Origin: JBGSKY01 sp041740995
GTDB taxonomy: Bacteria; Planctomycetota; Planctomycetia; Pirellulales; Pirellulaceae
Reading direction: 5' to 3'
NCBI GenBank assembly: GCA_041740995.1
Contig: JBGSKY010000279.1
Span: 1-35,206 of the forward strand
DNA: 35,206 bases
Shown: positions 23,459 through 31,800 of the stretch, in pieces
Numbering within the stretch: the first letter of the stretch is position 1
How the letters are laid out: each line of letters opens with the position of its first letter
Position numbers and translations under genes: made by a program
The notes under the pieces: generated by a model
Told to the model about the DNA's origin: nothing
Database searches by the model: none
What the model saw: the letters and a program-made list of their open reading frames with translations, nothing else

Positions 23459-25378
23459 TTAAGGTCGGACTTTGATAATCACGCCGCTGTCTTCCAGCAT
23501 GGCGTTCAATTGGGCCAACGCCCAGTTGGAATTGCCGATCGGCTTGATTTCAATCACTGGCACCCAGTAGCCATTAGCGACAGCGATCCCCCATTGATCG
23601 ATCCGATCTTTGACGGCTTTACTCAATTGCGAAGCGCACGCAGCGGGGCCTTCATTGAGCATAATTGTGGTTTCGATCTTTGTTGGATCACGAGCATCAA
23701 CAATCAGCCATCGGTCCGATTCGACACGCATCTCAATCGTTCGCGAAACGGGCGTGCTGGATAACTGTTTGCGTTGCAAGGCCCAGCCTTGTCCGAGATT
23801 TTTTGCGATAGATGAATTGGAAGCTGAATTTGGTGGTTTGCTGTTGGATGGTCGACCGGATTCGCTCGATGAACTTTCCGACGAAGGACTGCCTTGGTTT
23901 TGCGATCCGTTTTTGGCAAGCTCGGCCCGCGTTTCTGCATCAAGTTGCTCCGAGGCGTCGCCTGGTCCGCTCGTTGGGGCGGAAGCACCGGCACCCGATT
24001 GAGAACTTGAAAGTGGGTTTCCGCCAGCCTGAGCCAATTGATCGCTTTGGGCAGAACCTTTGTTCGAGCCAGCATACGATTCGGTTGACGCCTGCAACCC
24101 GTTTTCGCCAACGTCATCGGATCCCGAAGAGCTAGCAGTTTGCCCGATGGCTGATCGCCCACCAACGATCGAAGTTGCTGCTTCCTTTGGTGATTGCTCA
24201 AAGGGACGTGTGTTATTCGGACTGCCGCTGCTAGAGTTTAACGAAGCTGGCATGGCGAGCGCGCCGGCACTGCCACCGCTGCTACTAACGACTGGCCATT
24301 GGCTGCCCGATGCGACCGGAATAAAGCGCTCGCCCGGTCGAAGGTCGCGAGCCGTTGCACTGCCGGCCTTGCTCTCATCACCATATTCAACCGCCAGATC
24401 TCGCGGCTCATCGACGCTGCCTAATCCAGACCGATAGTTGCGAGGCATTGCCGCGACGATTTCGCGTTGTCGAGTGCGAGATTTCGCAAGTACCGCATCA
24501 AGCTCCGTGCTCATACCTGGCAACGACGACGGGAAAGCCAATGGCAAATCGGCTTCGATCAGTTCATAGCCATGTTGATCATCCCATGCAGCCATCGCCG
24601 ACCGTGCCAGCGAGTATGAAGTGATGCCCGTGGGACGCACTAGCAATAGCGGATAAGGTGTCGCGATGTAGCTGTTGCCGTCGCTGCGCTGGAGCTCTCG
24701 ACGTATCGTTCGCAAGCATGCGTCGAGCGGATTGCCTGGTCCGTGAGGCGGACTGAGGTCCTGTAGCGTCAACAGTTTGCCCTCAGGCTGGATGATGACA
24801 CCTTCGGCCGTGCACTCGAGATAAATGGGACGACGGGCCGTCCCATTGGGACCGGCGTATGGAATTATCGAGAAAGCTTTTTTCGCCGTTTTTGTCTCTT
24901 TTTCGAGTTCCGCCACGATCGATTCCAGAGTCGACATCTCCGCTTTCAGTGCAGCGATTTTCGCCTGCTGGGATTCGACTTCCAATTGATCATTGTTCGT
25001 TTTGACGTCGCTTTGAGCGCTGATAATTTTCGCTTGCTGTTCCAGCCCCTCAATCTGTAAAGCGATCTCGTCGATGTGTTGGTCGAGATGCGTCAGTTGC
25101 TCTCGCGCTCGATCGATACTTTCGCGAAGCTCGTCTCGTTGGGCCAGCAAATCGTCCGTCGCAGCGGCAACGAAAGCGCCTTCATCTTGAATCTTCTGTC
25201 GAACCGTTTCGACTTCCAATTTCGCCGACTGGGCTGCATTCGTGACCGCGATCGTCAGAATGAAAACCAACGCTCCAATCGTGCACACCATGACTGCCAA
25301 AAAAGGAAACAAAGCGGGAGCAAGAATTGATTCCTTCCTCCTCGTTTTTCGCGATCGTTGACTCGCTCGATCGCTCAT
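23459..25378 (-). CDS. MotB/ExbD-like subunit lacking the membrane Asp, with Ser/Gly-rich linker
   Basis: 639 residues. A basic N-terminus (RASQRSRKTRRKE) precedes one membrane helix (about 22-46) with the ExbD-like start PFLAVMV. In ExbD the fourth residue of PFxDVM is the proton-carrying Asp; here it is Ala28. A coiled coil (about 50-165) follows, then a globular domain (about 170-320) containing YPLLLVRPTGITSYSLARSAM and YELIEADLPLAFP, similar in pattern to the 337-residue partner. Residues about 355-525 are a low-complexity Ser/Gly/Asn/Ala linker, then a small C-terminal domain (about 530-639; SRTIEMRVESDRWLIVDA, GYWVPVIEIKPIG). Its ATG overlaps the stop of the channel gene by ATGA, implying coupled translation and fixed stoichiometry. 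Function is inferred from the operon. Confidence 0.72.
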   Translation of the reverse strand: MSDRASQRSRKTRRKESILAPALFPFLAVMVCTIGALVFILTIAVTNAAQSAKLEVETVRQKIQDEGAFVAAATDDLLAQRDELRESIDRAREQLTHLDQHIDEIALQIEGLEQQAKIISAQSDVKTNNDQLEVESQQAKIAALKAEMSTLESIVAELEKETKTAKKAFSIIPYAGPNGTARRPIYLECTAEGVIIQPEGKLLTLQDLSPPHGPGNPLDACLRTIRRELQRSDGNSYIATPYPLLLVRPTGITSYSLARSAMAAWDDQHGYELIEADLPLAFPSSLPGMSTELDAVLAKSRTRQREIVAAMPRNYRSGLGSVDEPRDLAVEYGDESKAGSATARDLRPGERFIPVASGSQWPVVSSSGGSAGALAMPASLNSSSGSPNNTRPFEQSPKEAATSIVGGRSAIGQTASSSGSDDVGENGLQASTESYAGSNKGSAQSDQLAQAGGNPLSSSQSGAGASAPTSGPGDASEQLDAETRAELAKNGSQNQGSPSSESSSSESGRPSNSKPPNSASNSSIAKNLGQGWALQRKQLSSTPVSRTIEMRVESDRWLIVDARDPTKIETTIMLNEGPAACASQLSKAVKDRIDQWGIAVANGYWVPVIEIKPIGNSNWALAQLNAMLEDSGVIIKVRP

Positions 25379-26781
25379 GCCGCCTCCCGCTGGTCACGAT
25401 CGATCTCGTCGAAGACATTTCGATTGCGGACAATTTTCCCAATCTGACCGGAACGTTCCAATTGAATTCCAATCACAGCAATTGCTTCTGCCAGACAAAC
25501 TGCCGCTTCGTGAAAGCGATCGACGTCGGTCATTCGCGAGAGCGTCTGCTGGACCGATTGATCTAGTGCTTCGAAACGCTCACAATTTTCAACCAGCGAG
25601 GTCAACAGATCGCTTTGCTTGGTCAGCTCCGTTTGGCACTGCAACATCTGGCGAGACTGATCCGAGAACGTGGTCTGCCATTGTTGATATCGCGATTCCA
25701 ATTTGGTGATTGATTCACTTTGTACTTCTTGTATGCCATGAGTCAGGTTGGACAGCGACTGATCAAGCGCCGACTTCAGCGCGTCGATCAACTGTAGCCC
25801 CGCTTGGCCAGCGATTTGATTGGTCCGATCGAGTGTCGTTTCCATGGCGATCTGCCAGCTGCGCTGTTGGTCTTCGGCAAGCTGGTTGATCGCTCGAACG
25901 GTTCCATCGACCATTCTATTGGCGAGAGCTTCCATTAGATCGGCATCAGAAGTTCGGTCGACGTTTTCTTTTTTCAAAAATGAAAACGCACGATCGGCCA
26001 TCAAAGAATCGATGCTTTCAAGCAAACGCATTTCAACGCCGCTGACCGCAAACTGAACGAACATTGTCGCAATTGTTAGGACCAATCCAACCGCTGTGGT
26101 GTCGAATGCAATGTACAAGCCACCGGTCAACGCTTTCATTGCATCGTCGGCCCCGCTGGCTAATGATTTCATATCCATGCTGCCCAAGGTCTGCGAAATT
26201 CCGATGACCGTGCCGAGAAACCCCAGCATTGGCATCGCCCAGCAAATGATTCTGACGATCGAGTACGAGTCGTGTTGGGCATTGGCATCAGCATCGGCGA
26301 GGTCTTGTAAATCGTTGTCGAATTGATCGCAATTTTCGCGTTGGATTTGGAGCCGAAGTAGCTTTCGAAAACGGACGGCAAAAAATGATTGGGTAATTTT
26401 CTGGCTTTGTGCCCGCCACATAGAATCCAGCCAGCGCACTGCATCCAGCGCTCCAGTACTCGGGATCGATTGCAGTAGATCTAGCAAGACGTGATCGCAG
26501 GCCAGCAGGGCCCGATCCTGTCGAATAACGGTTAGGAATTTTTGGATTAAGACCGTTATTGCAATGGAAAATAAGAATACTGCGACGATTGAAACCGGAT
26601 GACCCATCGCGTAGCGGCGTAACGCTGAAAAATCTAACAATCCAATCCAAATCAGGGCGAAAAATGTACCAGCCGATAGTGAGCCATAACCGAGAGCGGC
26701 CCACATGGAGGCATGAAAGTTCTTCGTTTCACTATGTAGTGGCTTCGACATGAGATTCTCGATAGTTTTTGCATGTTCCAT
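25375..26781 (-). CDS. MotA/TolQ/ExbB-family ion channel protein with long C-terminal tail
   Basis: 468 residues. Four membrane helices are seen at about 28-50, 62-84, 174-198 and 220-246, the TolQ/ExbB/MotA arrangement with a large cytoplasmic loop between helices 2 and 3. The channel signature is in helices 3 and 4: GFLGTVIGISQTLGSM (T191) and AFDTTAVGLVLTIATMF (T228/T229), the polar residues that line the proton path in ExbB/TolQ. The family forms pentamers around a dimer of MotB/ExbD-like helices. Unlike ExbB and TolQ, it has a ~220-residue C-terminal tail of mostly helical, coiled-coil-like sequence in the cytoplasm. It is the first gene of the operon. A second ATG at 26751, with a GAGAA 4 nt upstream, is an alternative start. 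Partners, not this gene, would set the biological role. Confidence 0.88.
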   Translation of the reverse strand: MEHAKTIENLMSKPLHSETKNFHASMWAALGYGSLSAGTFFALIWIGLLDFSALRRYAMGHPVSIVAVFLFSIAITVLIQKFLTVIRQDRALLACDHVLLDLLQSIPSTGALDAVRWLDSMWRAQSQKITQSFFAVRFRKLLRLQIQRENCDQFDNDLQDLADADANAQHDSYSIVRIICWAMPMLGFLGTVIGISQTLGSMDMKSLASGADDAMKALTGGLYIAFDTTAVGLVLTIATMFVQFAVSGVEMRLLESIDSLMADRAFSFLKKENVDRTSDADLMEALANRMVDGTVRAINQLAEDQQRSWQIAMETTLDRTNQIAGQAGLQLIDALKSALDQSLSNLTHGIQEVQSESITKLESRYQQWQTTFSDQSRQMLQCQTELTKQSDLLTSLVENCERFEALDQSVQQTLSRMTDVDRFHEAAVCLAEAIAVIGIQLERSGQIGKIVRNRNVFDEIDRDQREAA

Positions 26782-27151
26782 GGTGAGCCAGCTTGATCCT
26801 GATAGCCAATGACGCCACAGAAGGACTTGCCCGATTGGTTAGTACATCAGCGACCGCTCGAAGGTCAATCTCGATCCGAATGCCGTCAATACTCTCATCT
26901 CTTCGTTGCTCAGAACTTGCCTCGGGATCGCTAACTCTTTCGACGACGCAACGGGTTGTCCCGATTATGCGGGGCGAGAGCGGGTCAATTGCAGCAAACA
27001 TTCGGACTTTCGATCAAGTTCACCTGATGGCGTGGCCGATTCCGACGAGACAGCTAGATGGAATTCGCTGGGACAAAACGTCTGCCTCCACGGAACGGTT
27101 TAAATTCCCTAGATCGCTAACCCAGCGGTCGCGATGTGAAGGTCAAATTCT
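26782..27151. other. Divergent spacer, no convincing gene
   Basis: This 370-bp stretch separates the minus-strand channel operon from the plus-strand small membrane protein. An 89-codon minus-strand frame (26732-27001) overlaps the channel gene by 50 bp, and a 133-codon plus-strand frame (26793-27194) overlaps the next gene. They also overlap each other and neither has a motif. At most one could be real; the minus-strand one has the more protein-like stretch (DGIRIEIDLRAVADVL), but support is poor. Promoters for both flanking units are expected here. Confidence 0.4.
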
Positions 27152-27418
27152 ATGTGGCGTGCTTTTTTCTCGGCCGTTGGGATTGTCTTACTGATCCTCG
27201 GTCTAGAGTGCTTGGTGATCGATCAAGCCGTGTTGGCTTCGGCAGATCGAACGGACGAATATTCCAACCAGCTACAGACAGTCTCGCTATTCGGGCGTTC
27301 AGCGGCGACTCGACTTGACAGTCGTCCAATTTTTCGTCCGGCCGAATGGATTCCTTGGAGCTTACTGGCGACCGGAGCGGTGACGGTCCTCTATTCGGTT
27401 TCTCTGCGAAAAACCTAA
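27152..27418 (+). CDS. Small membrane protein with two terminal helices
   Basis: 88 residues. One membrane helix lies at the N-terminus (AFFSAVGIVLLILGLECLVI, 4-23) and one at the C-terminus (IPWSLLATGAVTVLYSVSL, about 67-85). Between them is a ~40-residue polar loop containing ADRTDEYSNQLQTVSLFG and ending RPIFRPAEWIP, probably on the periplasmic side. AAGG about 8-9 nt before the ATG serves as ribosome site. I do not recognise a named family, though the architecture is typical of small conserved planctomycete membrane proteins. It lies 224 bp upstream of the LysR gene; that spacer contains a promoter-like sequence, so the two are probably separate units. Confidence 0.68.
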   Translation: MWRAFFSAVGIVLLILGLECLVIDQAVLASADRTDEYSNQLQTVSLFGRSAATRLDSRPIFRPAEWIPWSLLATGAVTVLYSVSLRKT

Positions 27419-27557
27419 GGCCAGCTTATCTTCCTTTAGGCAGCCATAACGCTACTGATCGCAATATTGAATGGTCGCAGATTCGATGGTTTGGATCAGC
27501 GTGATTGACGTCAGTTTGCCAACTTTCGACGCTCGATAAAACGCCGTCTGAAAGTTG

Positions 27558-27585
27558 TTGACAAGCCGCACGGCAAGGTTATGAT
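27558..27585 (+). promoter_or_regulatory. Candidate sigma-70-type promoter of the LysR gene
   Basis: TTGACA (27558-27563), 16 nt, then TATGAT (27580-27585), matching the consensus at 11 of 12 positions with near-ideal spacing. It lies 57 bp upstream of the ATG at 27643. It is the best consensus promoter noticed in the window and could also serve gltBD by read-through. Confidence 0.6.
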
Positions 27586-27642
27586 TATCGAACTTTCTAA
27601 TGGAAGAAATTGCTGTATTAGCAAAACTTATACGAGATTTTC

Positions 27643-28800
27643 ATGCTGGATCCCCGTCGCACGCATTCTTCGATGCAGATTCGCTCGTTGCGAATATTCT
27701 GCGACGTGGTTCGCAAGCGGAATTTTTCAGCCGCGGCCAGCGAGCATGGTTTGACGCAGGGAGCGGCATCGCAGACGGTTCAGCATCTTGAAGATTTGGT
27801 TGATGTAAAGTTGCTTGACCGATCGACTCGCCCCTTTTTGCTAACGGCCGAAGGGCAAAAGTTTTTTGATGGTGCGACTTCGATTTTGAGGAATTTCGAT
27901 TCGTTGATCGAGGAAGTCAGAGGAACGGCCGGAGATGTCTCGGGTAATGTTTCTGTCGGTTCGATTTATTCGATTGGTTTGAGCTATCTGCCAGGGATTG
28001 AAGAGCAATTTAAGCAACGATTTCCTAACGCAACCTTGCAAACACAGCTTGCCCATCCGGATGCGGTTTACAAAGCAGTGGAGCAGGGAACGGTCGACCT
28101 TGGGTTAGTTTCTTATCCTGAAAGCACACGGACTGTTTTAGCGACCGCGTGGCGGGAAGAGCGAATGGTTTTGGTCAGCTCGCCACGTCATCGACTGGCG
28201 TCGCGGAAGTCGGTCTGTCCGAAAGATCTATCGGAGGTTGGCTTGGTCGCGTTCGCGAAAGAGTTGCCCATTCGACACGCGATCGATCGCGCCTTGCGAG
28301 CTGAGAACGTTACGATGCGAATCGTGGTCGAATTGGACAACATAGATTCAGTAAAGCACGCGGTGGTCGTCAACAGCGGGCTTGGCTTCCTGCCAGAGCT
28401 AACTGTCCAGCAGGAATTGGCCGCTGGTTCGTTGCAGTTGCTGAGGTGTCCCGATTTTACGTTGACTCGACCGATTGGTTATTTGCAGCGAAGAGACAAG
28501 CCGATGTCGCGCGTCGCACGAGAGTTGGCGGAATTTTTGGCCAGGACGGCCGAACCGGCACCAATTGTCGCGGAGGATGGAAAAATCGCGAACCGTGAGT
28601 CAAAAAGCCGCCGAGGTGTTGCTACCAATGCGTCTGGAACGGATAAAGGTAGCGGGAAGAAGAAACAGCTTGGAACGGTGAGCAAGCCTGTGCGGCGAAA
28701 AAAATCGTCCTCGTTAGTCGATCAACAAGGAGGTGCGAAGGACAACGAGCCGTCCAAATCCAGTCGGGGCAAAACGATTAAGCCCGTACCCACGATTTGA
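27643..28800 (+). CDS. LysR-type transcriptional regulator with basic C-terminal tail
   Basis: 385 residues, against about 300 for typical LysR regulators. The N-terminal helix-turn-helix (about 11-70) reads MQIRSLRIFCDVVRKRNFSAAASEHGLTQGAASQTVQHLEDLVDVKLLDR when split by its helices. A two-lobed substrate-binding domain follows (about 95-300, including GNVSVGSIYSIGLSYLPGI and VVVNSGLGFLPELTV). The last ~77 residues are an extra low-complexity Lys/Arg/Ser-rich tail (for example GSGKKKQ and PVRRKKSSS), probably disordered and DNA- or RNA-contacting. The start at 27643 and an internal ATG at 27673 are both possible. The gene sits 52 bp upstream of gltB on the same strand. In Bacillus the LysR regulator GltC controls gltAB, so control of gltBD is plausible, but the inducer is unknown. 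Confidence 0.88.
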   Translation: MLDPRRTHSSMQIRSLRIFCDVVRKRNFSAAASEHGLTQGAASQTVQHLEDLVDVKLLDRSTRPFLLTAEGQKFFDGATSILRNFDSLIEEVRGTAGDVSGNVSVGSIYSIGLSYLPGIEEQFKQRFPNATLQTQLAHPDAVYKAVEQGTVDLGLVSYPESTRTVLATAWREERMVLVSSPRHRLASRKSVCPKDLSEVGLVAFAKELPIRHAIDRALRAENVTMRIVVELDNIDSVKHAVVVNSGLGFLPELTVQQELAAGSLQLLRCPDFTLTRPIGYLQRRDKPMSRVARELAEFLARTAEPAPIVAEDGKIANRESKSRRGVATNASGTDKGSGKKKQLGTVSKPVRRKKSSSLVDQQGGAKDNEPSKSSRGKTIKPVPTI

Positions 28801-28852
28801 TTTCGGTTTGATATCTAGAGTTTGTTAGTTTTCTATGAAAGTAGCTTGAGCA

Positions 28853-31800
28853 ATGGCTGTGCAAACAGGATTCCCAGAACCACAAGGGCTGTATGATCCA
28901 TCTCTGGAAAAAGATTCATGCGGCGTCGGATTCGTCGCGCACATCAAAGGCAAGGCTAGCCATCAGATCGTCCGCGACGCCGATACAATTCTCCGAGCAA
29001 TGAATCATCGTGGGGCTTGCGGTTGCGAGTCGAACACGGGCGATGGAGCGGGAATTCTGGTTGGCTCCCCACATACCTTCTATCAGCGAGTGGCCCGCGA
29101 AGATTTAAAGGTCAAGCTGCCTCCAGCGGATCAGTTTGCTGCTGGAAATATTTTCTTGCCGCGAGATGAGCAATCGCGGGCACATTGCAAAAAGACAATC
29201 GAGCAGCTGATAGTGCAGTTTGGTCAGAAGCTCTTGGGCTGGCGAAAAGTACCTGTCGACGCCGATGCGGCCGACGTTGGACCGACCGCCCGAGCCGCAG
29301 AACCGGTGATCGAGCAACTATATATCGCTGCTGGTGAAGGCTACGCTGGCGACAGTTTTGAACGACAGTTGTATTTGATTCGCAAGCGGGCAAGCCATCT
29401 GCTGCGCGGCGATGAGAAATTGAAGGAACGCTTGCTGTTCTATATCTGCTCACTAACTTCCAAGGTGTTGATCTACAAAGGCATGCTTACGCCGGCGCAG
29501 GTCTCACCGTACTACTTGGATTTACAGGCCGAAGATTTCGAGACCCATTTGGCGATGGTTCACAGCCGTTTTTCAACCAACACGTTCCCAAGCTGGGATC
29601 GCGCTCAGCCGCTGCGATTTATGAGCCATAATGGCGAGATCTACACTTTGCGTGGCAACGCAAACTGGATGCGGGCTCGCGAAGGCAATGCGTCGAGTGC
29701 CGTTTTCAAGGACCAGCTCAAAGAACTCTTCCCCGTCGTCGAGCCGTTTTGTAGTGACTCAGGCACGTTCGATAACGTGCTCGAATTCCTGCTAATGAAT
29801 GGCCGAACATTGCAGGAAGCCGTCATGATGATGGTGCCCGAAGCGTGGCAAAAACACGAAACAATGTCTGAAGAAAAACGTGCTTTGTACGAATTCTTTA
29901 GCTGTATGATGGAACCCTGGGACGGCCCGGCATCGATTGTCTTTACCGACGGACATTATATCGGTGCGACTCTGGATCGAAATGGTTTGCGACCAAGTCG
30001 CTATTATCTGACGACTGACGATCGCGTCATTATGGCCAGTGAAGTCGGCGTGCTGCCAGTTGATCCAAAATTGGTAAAAGAAAAAGGTCGACTACAACCT
30101 GGGCGGATGTTCTTGATCGACTTCCAAGAAGGTCGATTAATTCCCGATGAAGAGTTGAAGCAAGGTTTCGCGGCCAAGATGCCTTATGGCCAATGGCTCA
30201 AAGAACAACGCATCACACTTGAAGATCTCTCACCCAAGGATGAGCCGCACGGGTTTGATCCAACGACGCTTATTCCACGGATGCAGGCCTTTGGTTACAC
30301 GCTCGAGACGCTCAACTTCATGTTGCTGCCGTTGGTTCGTGAAGCTCGCGACCCGATTGGATCAATGGGGAACGATTCGGCCATCGCGTGTTTGTCCGAC
30401 AAACCGCGGATGATTTATGACTACTTTAAACAGCTCTTTGCGCAAGTGACCAACCCAGCGATCGATTCGATCCGCGAAGAAGTCATCATGTCGCTGGAAT
30501 GTTATATCGGGCCAGAGCAAAACTTGCTCGACGCAACGCCAGCCCACGCGCATCGATTGCTTATACCCCATCCGATTCTAACGAACGAAGAATTGGCGGC
30601 CTTGTCGCACATGACCCGCGGCGGCTGGAAAACAAAGACGATCGATATTACGTTTGATCGTAACGAAGGTCACGGTGGACTTGAGAGTACGCTTGATCGG
30701 ATTTGCGCCGAAGCGGAACAAGCAATCGCTGACAAGTACACACTGTTGATCTTGAGTGATCGAATGGTTGCACATGATCGAGTCGCGCTGAGCACTTTGC
30801 TCGCGACCGGCGCGGTCCATCACCATTTGATCAAGATTGCCAAACGAACTCAGATCGGGATTGTTGTCGAAACCGGAGAAGCTCGCGAGGTTCACCATCA
30901 TTGCCTGTTGGTTGGCTATGGCGCCGATGCAATCAACCCGTACTTGGCGTTTGAAGCGCTGTGGCAAGCTTCCCGTGATGGGTTGCTCGACACCGCCAAG
31001 GTAACCGAAGACGACAAGATCGTTTTGGCTTATCGAAAGGCCGTTGCAAAGGGACTTTTAAAGGTCATGGCAAAGATGGGCATCAGTACGCTGCAAAGCT
31101 ACAAAGGTGCACAGATTTTCGAAGCATTGGGGCTTCGCGACGAAGTCATCAAGCGATGTTTTGTTGGGACAAACAGCCGCATTCAAGGTTGCGATTTCAA
31201 GGTTCTCGCTGAGGAAACATTTCGTCGACATACATTGGGATATCCAGAGAATGCCAGCAATGTAACAACGAATCTCCCCAATTTAGGCGAATACCATTGG
31301 AGGGCCGAAGGTGAGCGACATGGCTGGGACCCCAATGCGATTGCAGACATTCAAGTCGCGGCGCGGGCAGGCGACAAGAGTGCTTATCGTCGTTTTGCAG
31401 ACCACATTAATCACGATGCCAAGGTCCGATGTGCGTTGCGCGGTCTCTTCGATTTGAAGCCTGGCGTTTATGGGCCGTCGGTACCGATTGACGAAGTGCA
31501 GACGGCATCGGAAATCGTAAAGCGATTCTGCACCGGTGCGATGAGCTTGGGTTCGATCAGTGCTGAGGCGCATGAAACACTCGCGATCGCAATGAATCGA
31601 TTAGGAGGCAAGAGCAACACGGGGGAAGGTGGTGAAGATCCAGTACGGTTCACACCACTTGCCAATGGCGATTCCAAGAAGTCTGCCATTAAGCAAGTTG
31701 CGTCCGGCCGATTCGGCGTTACGATCGAATATCTGGCCAACGCTGACGAATTGCAAATTAAGATTTCGCAAGGTGCAAAGCCTGGCGAAGGGGGCGAGCT

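Noticed and set aside
22401..26781. Zorya anti-phage system
   Set aside because: The channel and rod layout is reminiscent of ZorA/ZorB, but there are two rods, no recognised peptidoglycan-binding domain, and no ZorC, ZorD or ZorE-like gene nearby.
26732..27001. 89-codon minus-strand frame upstream of the channel gene
   Set aside because: It overlaps the channel gene by 50 bp, lacks a motif and competes with an opposing frame; support too weak to call a gene.
26793..27194. 133-codon plus-strand frame
   Set aside because: It overlaps the better-supported 88-residue membrane protein and has low-quality, Ser/Arg-rich sequence typical of a shadow frame.
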